Shown here piece by piece: positions 8,887 to 18,367 of a stretch of DNA of 64,000 bases. The stretch is from NCBI RefSeq assembly GCF_029525575.1, contig NZ_JAPDIA010000008.1, forward strand, positions 1,364,001 through 1,428,000, given 5' to 3'. The notes beneath the pieces were generated by a model that was given only the letters and a program-made list of their open reading frames with translations, searched no databases and had not been told where the DNA came from. The position numbers and the translations under genes are program-made. The stretch's first letter is position 1. Each line of letters begins with the position of its first letter. Source of the stretch: Cohnella rhizosphaerae. GTDB taxonomy: Bacteria; Bacillota; Bacilli; Paenibacillales; Paenibacillaceae.

Positions 8887-10187
8887 CCCCGCAGCCTCTC
8901 GAAGCAGCGCTGCGCTTCGTGGCGGATGCGCTCGACGTCAAGCGTCAGCAGCTCGCGATCGCGCATGATGCGGCGGCCGTCGACCCATACATGCGCGACG
9001 TCCGCGCCGCTGGCCGAATACACGAGGTGGGAAATATAATCGGTGCGCGGCATAAAATGCGGCTTGTCGATCGAGACGGCGGTAATATCCGCTTTGAAGC
9101 CGGGACGCAGGCTGCCGGTCACGTCTCCTAGCCCGATCGAACGGGCGCCGTAAAGCGTGCCCATGCGCAGCGCCTCGCCAGCCGGAACGGCCGTGGGATC
9201 GCCCGATACGCCCTTGTGCAGCAAGGCAGCAAGACGTATCTCTTCGAACAGGTCGAGATTATTGTTGCTCGCCGCGCTGTCCGTGCCGAGCGAGACCGTC
9301 ACGCCGGCGCGAAGCAGCTCGGGCACTCTCGCCACCCCGCTGGCCAGCTTCAGATTGCTGACCGGGTTGTGCGAGACGGCGACGCGGCGCTCGGCGAGCA
9401 GCGCGATCTCCTCGTCGTTCAGATGTACGGCATGGGCGACGAGCGAAGGCCGGGAGAACAGTCCGAGCTTGTCCAGGTGCTCGACCGGACGCGCGCCGTA
9501 TTGGTTCACGTTCAGCGCCACTTCCGCCGCGGTCTCGGACATATGCGTATGAAGCGGCAAGTTCAATTCGTGGGCGGCCGCGACGATCCGTTCGATATAG
9601 TCGGGCGGACACGTATACGGCGAATGCGGGGACATCATCACCTGAATGCGGCCGTCCGCCGCGCCTTGCCAGGTCTTGGCGAACTGAATGGCGTCGTTCA
9701 GCTTCGCCGTCTGGACGTCGGGCGGACAAAGACCGATGACGCCGCGCGTCAGCGTTGCCCGAAGACCCGCTTGGACGGCGACTTCGGCGACCTTGTCCAT
9801 GTGGTCGTACATATCGACGAACGTCGTCGTCCCGCTCAATATCATCTCCGCCGCCGCGAGGGACGTGCCCCAGTAGACGTCGTCTCCCGTAAATTTCGCT
9901 TCCATCGGCCACATATGATTCTCCAGCCAATCCTGCAGCACGAGATCGTCCGCCAGCCCGCGCAGCAGCGACATCGCGGCATGACCGTGCGTGTTGATCA
10001 ATCCCGGCATGAACAGCAGCCCTTTGCCGTTTACGATCTCCTCGGCGCCGTCGCGCACCTCAGGCGGCGCCGCGCCCTCGCCGGAAGCGGCGATATAACC
10101 GTCCACGACGCTGAGCCACCCTTCGAAAATTTGCCGTTCCGCGGACGGCTCCGCGAAAATACCGTTCTCGATCAGCCAACGTTTCAT
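8883..10187 (-). CDS. mtaD: Amidohydrolase, S-adenosylhomocysteine / 5'-methylthioadenosine deaminase type
   Basis: 434 residues, metal-dependent TIM-barrel hydrolase. Metal ligands are visible as NTHGHAAMSLLRG near residue 65 (HxH), LHTHMSET near 210, HAVHLND near 245 and GTDSAASNN near 300. Probable reaction: deamination of SAH or MTA to the inosyl compound in the methionine/purine salvage area; related subfamilies include chlorohydrolases and other nucleoside deaminases, so the exact substrate is uncertain. The start overlaps the rex stop codon (ATGA) and the stop overlaps ypmB, placing it in the dinG-rex-mtaD-ypmB operon. Confidence 0.82.
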   Translation of the reverse strand: MKRWLIENGIFAEPSAERQIFEGWLSVVDGYIAASGEGAAPPEVRDGAEEIVNGKGLLFMPGLINTHGHAAMSLLRGLADDLVLQDWLENHMWPMEAKFTGDDVYWGTSLAAAEMILSGTTTFVDMYDHMDKVAEVAVQAGLRATLTRGVIGLCPPDVQTAKLNDAIQFAKTWQGAADGRIQVMMSPHSPYTCPPDYIERIVAAAHELNLPLHTHMSETAAEVALNVNQYGARPVEHLDKLGLFSRPSLVAHAVHLNDEEIALLAERRVAVSHNPVSNLKLASGVARVPELLRAGVTVSLGTDSAASNNNLDLFEEIRLAALLHKGVSGDPTAVPAGEALRMGTLYGARSIGLGDVTGSLRPGFKADITAVSIDKPHFMPRTDYISHLVYSASGADVAHVWVDGRRIMRDRELLTLDVERIRHEAQRCFERLRG

Positions 10188-10871
10188 TGTTCCGCTCCTT
10201 CTGCATCGTCGGTCGGGACGGGCTGTTGCGCGCCGTCCGAATCCGAATCGTGATCCATATAATAGGCCAGGCTCAGCAGGTCGCTCGTGAAGTCCGCGTG
10301 GTGAATGCGGATGCCAGCCGGTATTTTGAGCACCGTCGGCGCGAAGTTCAATATCGCCCGGATGCCCGCTTCCACGAAGCGGTCAGCGACTTTTTTGCGC
10401 CTCGCTGGCCGGCACGGTGATGATGCCGATCGAGATGTCCTTGTCCTTCACCTCGTCCGGCAGCATCTGAATCGGGTTGACGGTCAAATGGCCGATCGCC
10501 ACCCCTTTTTTGGCGGGGTCGTCGTCGAATACCGAGACGATTTTCATATTGTCTTTCAGGTACATGTTGTAGTTGCACAGCGCTCTCCCGAGATTGCCCG
10601 CGCCAACGAGCGCCACGTGAATCGGACGGTCGAGGTTCAGAATATGGCGGATCTTCTCGATCAGATATCCGACGTTGTAGCCGACGCCTTTCCGGCCGAA
10701 TTCGCCGAAGTAGGCGAGATCCTTGCGGATTTGGGCGGGATTGAGATCGAGCTTGTCTCCCAGGTCCTGCGAAGACACGGTCTGGACGTCGCTGATGCTG
10801 AGCTCGTTCAAGTAGCGCAGATAGATCGGAAGGCGTCTGACGACCGCTTCAGATATTTTGATTTGCTTCAA
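10184..10871 (-). CDS. rex: Redox-sensing transcriptional repressor Rex (frame broken by one extra base)
   Basis: NADH/NAD+-sensing repressor of fermentative and respiratory genes. N-terminal winged helix (ISEAVVRRLPIYLRYLNEL, then LDLNPAQIRKDLAYFGEFG), and a Rossmann domain (VALVGAGNLGRAL). A T6 run at 10391-10396 should be five; the correction joins SEAQK to VADRFVEAGIRAILNFAP and yields about 228 residues. The start is TTG 10871, chosen because AAGGAG lies 10 nt before it; it overlaps the dinG stop (TTGA). Candidate targets in the window include the qcr operon, but only a half site for Rex was seen there. Confidence 0.9.
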
Positions 10872-13800
10872 CTGGAGACTTCTCCTTCCGTTGCGTCGGT
10901 TTCCTGCTTCGATTTTTTCGCTCTCGCCCGCTTTGGCTTCGCCTGTGCCGGAGCCTGCTCGGGCTCGTACCGGGAAGCATCGGCTTCGGCGGCCGGTACG
11001 GTCGATTGCTTGCCCGGCCGCGCGGCCGGCGCGCCGACCGCCGGCGGCGACGCATGCGGACGCTCGGCATCCGCGGCGGTTTCGGCGGAAGCGGGCTCGG
11101 ACGGATGCAGCCATTCGCGCACGCGCGGCACGAGGCCCGCCAGCGGCAGATGCTCCATCTTGGGTCCGGGCAGCGAATACAAAAAGTATTTGCCGTAGCT
11201 CGTGTCGATGACGCGCGTGTCGTACAGGACGACGATGCCCTTGTCCGAAGCGGTGCGCACGAGCCGGCCGAAACCTTGCTTGAACTTGATGACCGCCTGG
11301 GGCAGCGACAGCTTCATGAACGGGTTTTTGCGCTGCGCGGTCAGGCGTTCGCTCTTGGCCTCCGTGACCGGATGGTTCGGCGGCTGGAAAGGCAACCGGA
11401 CGATCGCAAGACAGGTCAGCGCGTCTCCCGGCAGATCCACGCCCTCCCAGAAGCTGCTCGTACCGAGCAGTACCGAGCGAGGCTGCTCCATGAACTGGCT
11501 CGTCAGCCGGCTGCGGCTTGCTGCCGTCCATCCCCTGCCCGAGCACTTGAATGTCGACCGGGGCTAGCGCGGACTTGAGCGGCTCGTATACCGACTTCAG
11601 CATCTTGTGCGAGGTGAACAGCACGAGCATGCGGCCCCGGGTCTCGGTCGCGACCTCGGCCAGCGAGGTCGTGAGCGCCTGCAAAAACGCGGCTTCGCCG
11701 TCCCGGCCTTTGATCGACGGGAAGTCCCTGGGAATGAGCAGCAGCGCTTGCTGCCGGTAGTTAAATGGCGAAGGAAGCTGCGCGGTTCGCAGTTTGCCCT
11801 GCTGCTCCGCTTCGTCCAGGCCGAGCTGCTCCTTGACATATTGGAACGACTTGTCCACCGTCAGCGTCGCCGACGTCAGAACGATGCTGTCCTTTTGTCC
11901 GAACAAGCCTTCCTTCAGCAGGCCGCTGACGTCCGCCGGCACGATATACATCCATAAAGAACGGCTCTTGTATTGGGTATGCCCTTCGATCCAATAGACG
12001 CACTCCGTCTCGGACATCGAAACGAACGATTGCAGGTCGCCGCGCACGGTCGACAGCTCCTTCACCGAGCCGTTCATGTCGGTCAAGAGGCTCTGCAGGG
12101 CGAGATCCTCGCTTCGGTCCCGAATCTCCGCGAGCAGTCTCTCCAGCGGCCGCACGAGGTCGGAAAGGCGCAGCACGACGTTGTCCCCGTCTACGCGGAT
12201 CGATTCCCAATCCCTCGGCATGGCATCGGGCTTCAGCCGGTAGCTCAGACCGCCCGTCTCGTCCGCGGCCGCGCCGGACGCCAACAGGGCGTAGAGCCTG
12301 TCCGTCCATTGTTCCCATGATTCCCGCAGCTCCTGCACGCGCGGCAGCAGCTCCTCCAGCTTCTCCGCCCAAGTGCCGCTCGCGCTCTCGGCCGTGCCTG
12401 TCAGCTGGGAGATCAGGCTCGGCAGCTGTCCCGTCCGGGCGTCCTTCGCGAGTCTCGCCAAGGCGGCAGGAAGCGCGCCGTATCCGATCCTGCGCCCGAG
12501 ATGATTGCTCGCCACCTCTTCCATATGATGGGCCTCGTCGACGATGAGCCGGTCGTATGCGGGAAGGAGCCGATGCTCCGCGCGCATGTCGGTGAATACC
12601 ATGGCATGATTCGTAATGACCAGATCCGCCTTGAGCGCATCCTGCCGCGCGCGATGATAGAAGCATTTGCGGAACCACGGACACTGCCGGTTCAAGCAGG
12701 AATCCGCGTCGCTCGCGACGGCGTTCCACTCCTCCTTGGCGCGGCTGCCGAGGTTCAGCTCCTCCGCTTCTCCCCGCTCGGTCTCCGACAGCCAGACGGC
12801 GAGCTGCCCGCGCGCCACGGCTTCCTCCCGCGACAGCGCGAACGCCGGCGTCTGCATCTGCTGCTCGAACTTGCGGAGGCACATATAGTTGCTTCTTCCT
12901 TTGAACACCGCCGCCTTGAACGGCACCGGGAGCACGTCCTGCAGCAGCGGAAGGTCGCGTTGTCGCAGCTGCTCCTGCAGCTGGATCGTATGCGTCGTCA
13001 CGACGATTTTTTTTATTTTCTTTTAATCCATAATAAAGGGAGGGCAGCAAATAGCCGAGCGACTTGCCCGTTCCGGTGCCTGCTTCGACCAGCAGGTGGG
13101 CGTCTTCGCTCAACGCCCCGTGCACCTCGTCGTACATGATGCGCTGTCCTTCTCTGGGCTCGTAGCCCGGAAACAGCGTCTTCATGCGACCTTCGACGGC
13201 GTCGAGATACGATTCGAACGGCATGTCCGCCAGCTCGCGCTCGGCTTGAAGCCGCTGCGCCTCGCGGCCTTCGTCGTCGTCCGTCCAGTCGGCGATCCGC
13301 ATCGCGAACTGGCGGTAGTACTGGTAGCCGTCCGGCTCTTCGAACCAAGTCGTGTCCCGCTCCGCGCGAAGCGACGACAGAAGCCAGCCGAGGTCGCTGC
13401 GCTCGCCGTCCGTCAGCTCGCAGAGCCGTTCGAGCGTGAGCGTCGGCAGCGACCTTAGCCTGCCGATGCAGGCCGTCAGCACTTCGGCGGTGGCGAGCGC
13501 GTCGCTGTCGGCCTGGTGCGGCCGGTCGTGCGCGATGCCGAGCCCGTGCGTGATCGCCGTCAGCCGGTACGAAGGCAAAAACGGAAAGACCAGCCTCGCC
13601 AGATCGACCGTGTCCAGCACCCTGCCCGAAAACGGCAAATAACCGCTCTTGTCGAGAGCGGCCTGCAAAAAGGCGGCGTCGAAGCCGGCGTTGTGCGCGA
13701 CGAGCACGGCATCCGAAAGCAGCGGCACCATTTCGGCAACCGCATCTTCGATGGCGGGCGCGCCGGCGACGTCCGCGTCCCCGATTCCCGTCAAGGTCGT

Positions 13801-13956
13801 AATGAAAGCCGGGATCGAACGCGACGGCTTCACGAGCGATTGATATACGGAAGACACCGCGCCCGTGTCGTCCACGACCGCGATGCCGATTTGGATGATT
13901 TCATCGTGCTGGGACGACGTTCCCGTCGTCTCGAAGTCGAGTACCGCGAATTTCAT
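10868..13956 (-). CDS. dinG: DinG-type 3'-5' exonuclease/DNA helicase (two +1 frame breaks)
   Basis: About 1028 residues after correction. The N-terminal DEDDh exonuclease begins FAVLDFETTG, with HNAGFDAAFLQAAL later. The XPD-like helicase follows: Walker A EAGTGTGKS, DEAH box VDEAHHMEE, a CLNRQCPWFRKC cluster that may with an earlier Cys bind Fe-S, and C-terminal QGFGRLVRTASDKGIVVLYD. Breaks lie in a T8 run at 13007-13014 and at a TT doublet at 11518-11519, where removing one T restores the frame into SRLTSQFMEQP. The last roughly 100 residues are an Ala/Pro/Lys-rich tail absent from the shorter B. subtilis protein. Role: DNA repair. Confidence 0.88.
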
Positions 13957-14004
13957 GAATTGACTTCCTTTCTTGCACTTCGCCTTCGTCGCGGCCTGTC
14001 GAGA

Positions 14005-14667
14005 TTAGATAGGCGCGAGCGCCGTCAGTTCGGCGCTGCCGAAGGAGAGCTGTACGCTGTCCGAATCGCAAAGACAAGCGTCCAAATTGTGCTTCGCGTC
14101 CGCGAAGCCGGGATCGAGCTCCATCGCTTTCCGAAAAAAGTGCTGGGCCTGCGCCAAATTCGCTTGTACCGCCTGCACGCAGCCCATCGCGTTGAAGGCG
14201 ATCGCCTGAAGTCTGGGCTCGTCGGCCGTCCCCGCGACGAGTTGAAAATGACGGTGCGCTTCGGCGAATTCGCCGAGATGCATTCTGCTCATCGCGAGGT
14301 ACAGCCGCGCAAGCGACCATTCCGCGTGCCGGGAGAGCAGCTGCTCGAACTGGCATGCGCACTCGCGGAACATGTGCAGCTTGAAGTATCCTTGGCCTTT
14401 CACGAACGGAACGGGCCATTCGGCGGGCATCGCGGCGACCGCGGGCTTGGCCTTGCAGCCACCCGCATCGTCCGCCTGGCGGCGGCGCCTGTAATCGCCC
14501 ATTTTTTCCTCGAGCGCGAGCCATGACTCAATGATATCATCACTCATCGATTTTAACACGTTCCATTGCTCTTCCAGCGCCAACTTTTCGTCCGGCGTCG
14601 AATTCGGATAGCGTTCGATCATCTCGTCCAACACGTCGTTCATGGCGGAGAAAAAAGGCTGAATCAC
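14005..14667 (-). CDS. Tetratricopeptide-repeat protein
   Basis: 220 residues, intact. The N-terminal half is charged and helical (MNDVLDEMIERYP, EKLALEEQWNVL), a low-complexity linker follows, then at least three TPR-like helix pairs: GQGYFKLHMFRECACQFEQL, RLYLAMSRMHLGEFAEAHRHF, and AMGCVQAVQANLAQAQHFFRKAMELDPGF split across the C-terminal third. TPRs mediate protein-protein contacts; the partner is unknown. GTG 14667 is used as start with a weak G-rich ribosome site. It sits between panD and dinG. Confidence 0.65.
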   Translation of the reverse strand: MIQPFFSAMNDVLDEMIERYPNSTPDEKLALEEQWNVLKSMSDDIIESWLALEEKMGDYRRRRQADDAGGCKAKPAVAAMPAEWPVPFVKGQGYFKLHMFRECACQFEQLLSRHAEWSLARLYLAMSRMHLGEFAEAHRHFQLVAGTADEPRLQAIAFNAMGCVQAVQANLAQAQHFFRKAMELDPGFADAKHNLDACLCDSDSVQLSFGSAELTALAPI

Positions 14668-14737
14668 GGATGAAGGCCCCCAGTCGCAGACGAATTGTAA
14701 TGCTCATTCTGCGTTTGCCGGAGGCCTTTCATACGCT

Positions 14738-15121
14738 TCAGACGACGGTCGAATGAGGTTCCTGCGCCATCATTTGAACGACGCGGTTGCCTTCGTCCAA
14801 TATGGCGACCTTCGGCTTGTGCCGTTTCGCTTCTTCGTTTTCCATGTAGCCATAAGCGATAATGATTACCTTGTCTCCCGGCTGCACGAGCCGCGCCGCG
14901 GCGCCGTTCAGGCAGACGACGCCGGAGCCCCGCGGTCCGGGAATCGTATAGGTTTCGAACCTCGCGCCGTTGTTGTTGTTTACGATTTGCACCTTTTCAT
15001 CCGGCAAAATATCGACCAGATCCAACAGATCTTCGTCGATCGTAATGCTGCCGACATAATTCAGGTTGGCTTCGGTCACCGTCGCCCTATGAAGCTTGGA
15101 CTTCATCATTTGTCTCATCAT
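14738..15121 (-). CDS. panD: Aspartate 1-decarboxylase
   Basis: Pyruvoyl enzyme converting L-aspartate to beta-alanine for pantothenate. 127 residues. The self-processing Gly-Ser lies in NYVGSITIDEDLLD (about residues 24-25); NNNNGARFETYTIPG and GAAARLVQPGDKVIIIAYG are family hallmarks. The MMRQMMKSKLHRATVTE start aligns with the usual MFRTMMxGKxHRATVTE. GGAGG is 11 nt upstream, inside the panC end. Last gene of panB-panC-panD. Confidence 0.96.
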   Translation of the reverse strand: MMRQMMKSKLHRATVTEANLNYVGSITIDEDLLDLVDILPDEKVQIVNNNNGARFETYTIPGPRGSGVVCLNGAAARLVQPGDKVIIIAYGYMENEEAKRHKPKVAILDEGNRVVQMMAQEPHSTVV

Positions 15122-15127
15122 AGCGTC

Positions 15128-16030
15128 TCAGGCCTCCGGAGTGGTGATCAGAATATTGTCGATAAGGCGCGTGCGTCCGAACCGGACCGCCGCCGCGACG
15201 ATGATCCGCTCGCCGGAGGCGGAGAGCGGCGCCTCGGGGGCGGGCGGCTGCAGCCCGGGATAGGTCAGCGTTTCGACGTAGTCGATATCGGCCAAAGGCG
15301 ATGCCGAAATGCCATCCTTCACGGCGGCCGTCAATTGCGCGGCGTCCTTGCCCGCACCGATCCATGCGGGAACGTTGGCCAGCGTGCGGGAGATGACGAG
15401 CGCTTCGCGCCGTTCGTCTTCCGACAAGTATACATTGCGCGAGCTCATGGCCAGGCCGTCCGATTCCCGAACGATCGGGCAGGGCACGATCTCGACCGGT
15501 TGATTGAGATCGGCGACCATCCGTTCGATGACGGCGACCTGCTGAGCGTCCTTCAAGCCGAAGTACGCGCGATCGGGCTGCACGATGTTCAGCAGCTTCG
15601 TCACGACGATGCCGACGCCGTCGAAGTGTCCGGGCCGGCTCGCCCCGCACAGGCGCTCCGTGACGCCGGAGACGGCGATCTGCGTCGCGGCCGGCGTCGG
15701 ATACATCTCGGCGACGCTCGGCATAAAGACGATGTCCGCGCCGGCGCGGGCGGCTACTTCAAGGTCTCTCGCTTCGTCCCGCGGATAACGTTCGAAATCT
15801 TCGTTCGGACCGAACTGCAGCGGATTGACGAAAATGCTGAGCACGGTCAGCCCGTTTTCCCGGGCGGATCTGCCGATCAGGCTCGCATGGCCGTCGTGCA
15901 AAAAGCCCATCGTCGGCACGAAGCCGACGGAAGCGGTCGCGCCTGCCGCCGCCCGATGGGTGCGGATCGCTTCGCGCATTTCCGGGATCGTGCGGACGAC
16001 CAGGGGCGTCGATGTCAAAGTTGCCGTCAT
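15128..16030 (-). CDS. panC: Pantothenate synthetase (pantoate-beta-alanine ligase)
   Basis: Condenses pantoate and beta-alanine with ATP. 300 residues, intact. Seen: VGFVPTMGFLHDGHASLIG (HIGH-like nucleotide site), SIFVNPLQFGPNEDFERYPR, YFGLKDAQQVAVI, and a KMSKS-like MSSRNVYLSEDER. ATG 16030 overlaps the panB stop. Confidence 0.96.
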   Translation of the reverse strand: MTATLTSTPLVVRTIPEMREAIRTHRAAAGATASVGFVPTMGFLHDGHASLIGRSARENGLTVLSIFVNPLQFGPNEDFERYPRDEARDLEVAARAGADIVFMPSVAEMYPTPAATQIAVSGVTERLCGASRPGHFDGVGIVVTKLLNIVQPDRAYFGLKDAQQVAVIERMVADLNQPVEIVPCPIVRESDGLAMSSRNVYLSEDERREALVISRTLANVPAWIGAGKDAAQLTAAVKDGISASPLADIDYVETLTYPGLQPPAPEAPLSASGERIIVAAAVRFGRTRLIDNILITTPEA

Positions 16031-16891
16031 TGGGCTTCGCCTCCGTACAGTTTGGTGGTCGGCGCTTCCGTGGTCTGTACCTGCATCGGGAACGCATGGC
16101 TTTCTTCCGGGAACCGGCCGGTTTTCACTTCGTTAACGTATTGGGAAACGGCGCCGCGAATCGTCTCGCCGACGTCCGCGTAGGCTTTTACGAAACGTTT
16201 GTCGCGGATGCCCGAGCCGTACCGGATGAGGTCGTGGTAGACGAGCACTTGCCCGTCGCACCCGCGTCCGGCGCCAATGCCGATCGTCGGAATCGACAGC
16301 GCGCGCGATACCGCCGCTGCGGCGGGCTCGACGACCAGCTCGAGCACGACGGCGGCGGCGCCGGCCTGCTCGAGCGCCTTCGCGTCGGCCAGCAGCCGCG
16401 CGGCTTCGGATTCGTCGCGGCCTTGCACCTTGTAGCCCCCGATCTGCAGCACCGATTGGGGGGGTGAGTCCCAAATGCCCGATCACGGGAATGCCTGCGG
16501 ACACGAGCAGCGCGATCTCGTCGGCAAGCTCCGCTCCGCCTTCGAGCTTGACCGCGTGGGCGCCGCCCTCCTGCATGAGCCGCGCGGCGTTGCGGAGGGT
16601 CCGCTCCTTGCTCCCGCGGTACGTCGCGAACGGCATGTCCGTCACGATCATCGTACTGGGAGCGCCACGGACGACGGCTCTCGTATGGTAGATCATATCC
16701 TCGAGCGTGACCGGGACGGTCGTCTCGTAGCCGAGCACGACGTTGCCGAGCGAGTCTCCGACGAGAATGACATCTACGCCGGCCTCCTCGGCCAGTCTTG
16801 CGGACGGGTAATCGTAGGCGGTCACCATGGCGATCGGCGAGCCTTGGGCTTTCATCGATTTTAATTTTGGCGGCGTTAACGGTTGACTCAT
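16027..16891 (-). CDS. panB: Ketopantoate hydroxymethyltransferase (frame broken by one extra base)
   Basis: Uses 5,10-methylene-THF to hydroxymethylate 2-oxoisovalerate, the first pantothenate step. N-terminal half: VTAYDYPSARLAEEAGVD, VGDSLGNVVLGYETT, MQEGGAHAVKLEGG. C-terminal half: KALEQAGAAAVVLELV and PTIGIGAG. A G7 run at 16458-16464 should be six; the corrected join reads HLGLTPQSVLQIGGYKVQGR and the protein is about 287 residues. AAGGGAG lies 11 nt before ATG 16891. First gene of panBCD, behind a leader with its own terminator. Confidence 0.93.
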
Positions 16892-16935
16892 ACGTTCGGG
16901 CTCCCTTCTGTGGGCGGCCAGCCATCCGAGCGCGC

Positions 16936-16971
16936 AAAAAAAACCTTCGTTTGCCCATGAGCAAAGAAGGT
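16936..16971 (-). terminator. Intrinsic terminator in the panB leader
   Basis: ACCTTC/GAAGGT (16943-16948 with 16966-16971) stacked on TTTGC/GCAAA with one bulged base, 6-nt loop, followed by eight U in the minus transcript. It lies about 45 nt before the panB start, so it can act as an attenuator or end an independent RNA. Confidence 0.85.
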
Positions 16972-17126
16972 GTCCATTCAGCAGGAACGCTTCACGTCCT
17001 TCTGTCTCGGTCCCTTGGGCTCAGAGCAGAATCCGCCGCGAATCATCACGGGTATTCGGTTCTTCAGGCAAAGCGCGTCATTGGTTAGCATGTCTCCCGG
17101 TGCGGTTCGTCATGATACCGCCCGAG
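16936..17126 (-). ncRNA. Structured leader RNA or small RNA upstream of panBCD
   Basis: A transcript from the promoter at 17133-17161 would be about 190 nt and end at the terminator. It has no plausible reading frame. Foldable pieces include GCGGT/ACCGC and CGAAT/ATTCG hairpins, each with a 10-nt loop, a TTCTG...CAGAA nested stem and an AGGACG/CGTTCCT hairpin. It has no T-box consensus, and I cannot match it to TPP, FMN, SAM, cobalamin or lysine riboswitches. B. subtilis carries the small pan RNA motif at the same place (birA-panB interval), so a pantothenate-related cis element is the leading guess. Confidence 0.5.
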
Positions 17127-17132
17127 AGCTAT

Positions 17133-17161
17133 ATTATAACAGAGCGGACTCCGCGCGTAAA
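17133..17161 (-). promoter_or_regulatory. SigmaA promoter for the pan leader/panBCD
   Basis: Minus strand -35 TTTACG (17156-17161), 17-bp spacer, perfect -10 TATAAT (17133-17138). Confidence 0.78.
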
Positions 17162-17199
17162 CGGTGCGGTTCGCCCATGCGGCGCCGTCTACGACCCTT

Positions 17200-18195
17200 C
17201 TAGCCCTTGGCGTTCGGCAGCGGCGCAGCGTCGCCGATCTCCGCCGAATAGATCGTGCGGAAGCCGCCGTCCGGCAGTTCGACGCGAAGTCCTCCGCTGT
17301 CGTCCAAGCCGCGCGGCACGCCTTCGAAAAATCCATGACCCGCGTTCAAGGAGACGGTCCGGTTCAACGTGACCGAATAGGTCTCCCACAGGATGCGGAT
17401 CGGCTCGAAGCCTTGTTCCTTATACAAAGCGTATAGCTGTTCGAATTCGAGCAGCGCGGCGGCGATCAGCGCCGCCCTGTCGAAGGCGCGTCCGGCCGCC
17501 ATTTTAAGAGACACCGCGCGCGCGAGGAGCGCCTCCGGATAATCGCCCGGGTCCAGGTTCACCGCGATGCCCAGGCCGACGGCGACATAGCGGAGCCGCT
17601 CGTCTTCGGTAGCGGACTCCAGCAAAATGCCGCTGATCTTGCGGCCGTCCACGAGCAGGTCGTTCGGCCACTTGATTCCGATCTGCAGGCCGGTCTCCCG
17701 GCCCAAACTCCTGCAGAGGGCGACCGCGGCGAGCAGCGTAAGCTGCGGCGCCAGCTGCAGCGGAACGTCGGGGCGCAGCAGCAGGCTCATCGACACGCCG
17801 CGTCCGGGCGGCGACACCCATGAACGGCCCATTCGCCCCCGCCCGTTGTCCTGGCGTTCGGCGATGACGAGCGTGCCTTCCGGCGCGCCTTTCTCCGCGA
17901 GCTCGCGCAGCACGTCCTGCGTGGAAGCGACGACTTCGCGAATGTGCAAGTGCCTGCCGAACGCCGTCGTCCCGAGCTTGCTCTGAAGCTCCGCGGCATT
18001 CAGGCGGGAAGGCCTGCCGGTCAGACGGTAGCCTTTGCGCGGCACGGCTTCGATCGCGAAGCCTTCGGCCTCGAGCTTGCGGATCTGCTTCCAGACGGCG
18101 GTTCGGCTCACGCCGAGCAGCCGGCTGATTTCCTCGCCGGAGACGAACAAGTCCCGTTTTTCTTCAAGCAGCGTCAACAGCTGAGATTGTTCCAT
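17200..18195 (-). CDS. birA: Bifunctional biotin-[acetyl-CoA-carboxylase] ligase / biotin repressor
   Basis: 331 residues. The N-terminal winged helix (FVSGEEISRLLGVSRTAVWKQ) marks the regulatory, DNA-binding class. The ligase core has ERQDNGRGRMGRSWVSPPGRG (biotinyl-AMP loop), IGIKWPNDLLVDGRKISGI, and an SH3-like C-terminus ending GDAAPLPN. It activates biotin and attaches it to AccB, and represses biotin genes. ATG 18195 (MEQSQ) is chosen for the AAAGGGGAG site 6 nt upstream; the longer frame has none. No biotin operator was found in the window. Confidence 0.93.
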   Translation of the reverse strand: MEQSQLLTLLEEKRDLFVSGEEISRLLGVSRTAVWKQIRKLEAEGFAIEAVPRKGYRLTGRPSRLNAAELQSKLGTTAFGRHLHIREVVASTQDVLRELAEKGAPEGTLVIAERQDNGRGRMGRSWVSPPGRGVSMSLLLRPDVPLQLAPQLTLLAAVALCRSLGRETGLQIGIKWPNDLLVDGRKISGILLESATEDERLRYVAVGLGIAVNLDPGDYPEALLARAVSLKMAAGRAFDRAALIAAALLEFEQLYALYKEQGFEPIRILWETYSVTLNRTVSLNAGHGFFEGVPRGLDDSGGLRVELPDGGFRTIYSAEIGDAAPLPNAKG

Positions 18196-18367
18196 GGTTG
18201 CTCCCCTTTCTGTTCGGACTGCCGAGGCCCGGCGTCGTAACATGCCGCACCTTTTCTATCCGTTGGCGACTGCTGCATTCGGATCCGCGGCCTTCCTGCG
18301 CGCGCGGTACGACTTGCCATCCATTTCCGGTTTACGGCCTCGTCCGCGCAAGGCGGTTACGGCGCTT

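Noticed and set aside
10391..10396. Programmed ribosomal frameshifting in rex, dinG and others
   Set aside because: The runs lack conserved slippery heptamers with downstream structures, occur at random places in many unrelated genes, and similar intact runs stay in frame elsewhere.
13512..14526. Plus-strand frame of 336 codons opposite dinG and the TPR gene
   Set aside because: Antisense shadow; no ribosome site and no recognisable motif, while both minus-strand genes are clear.
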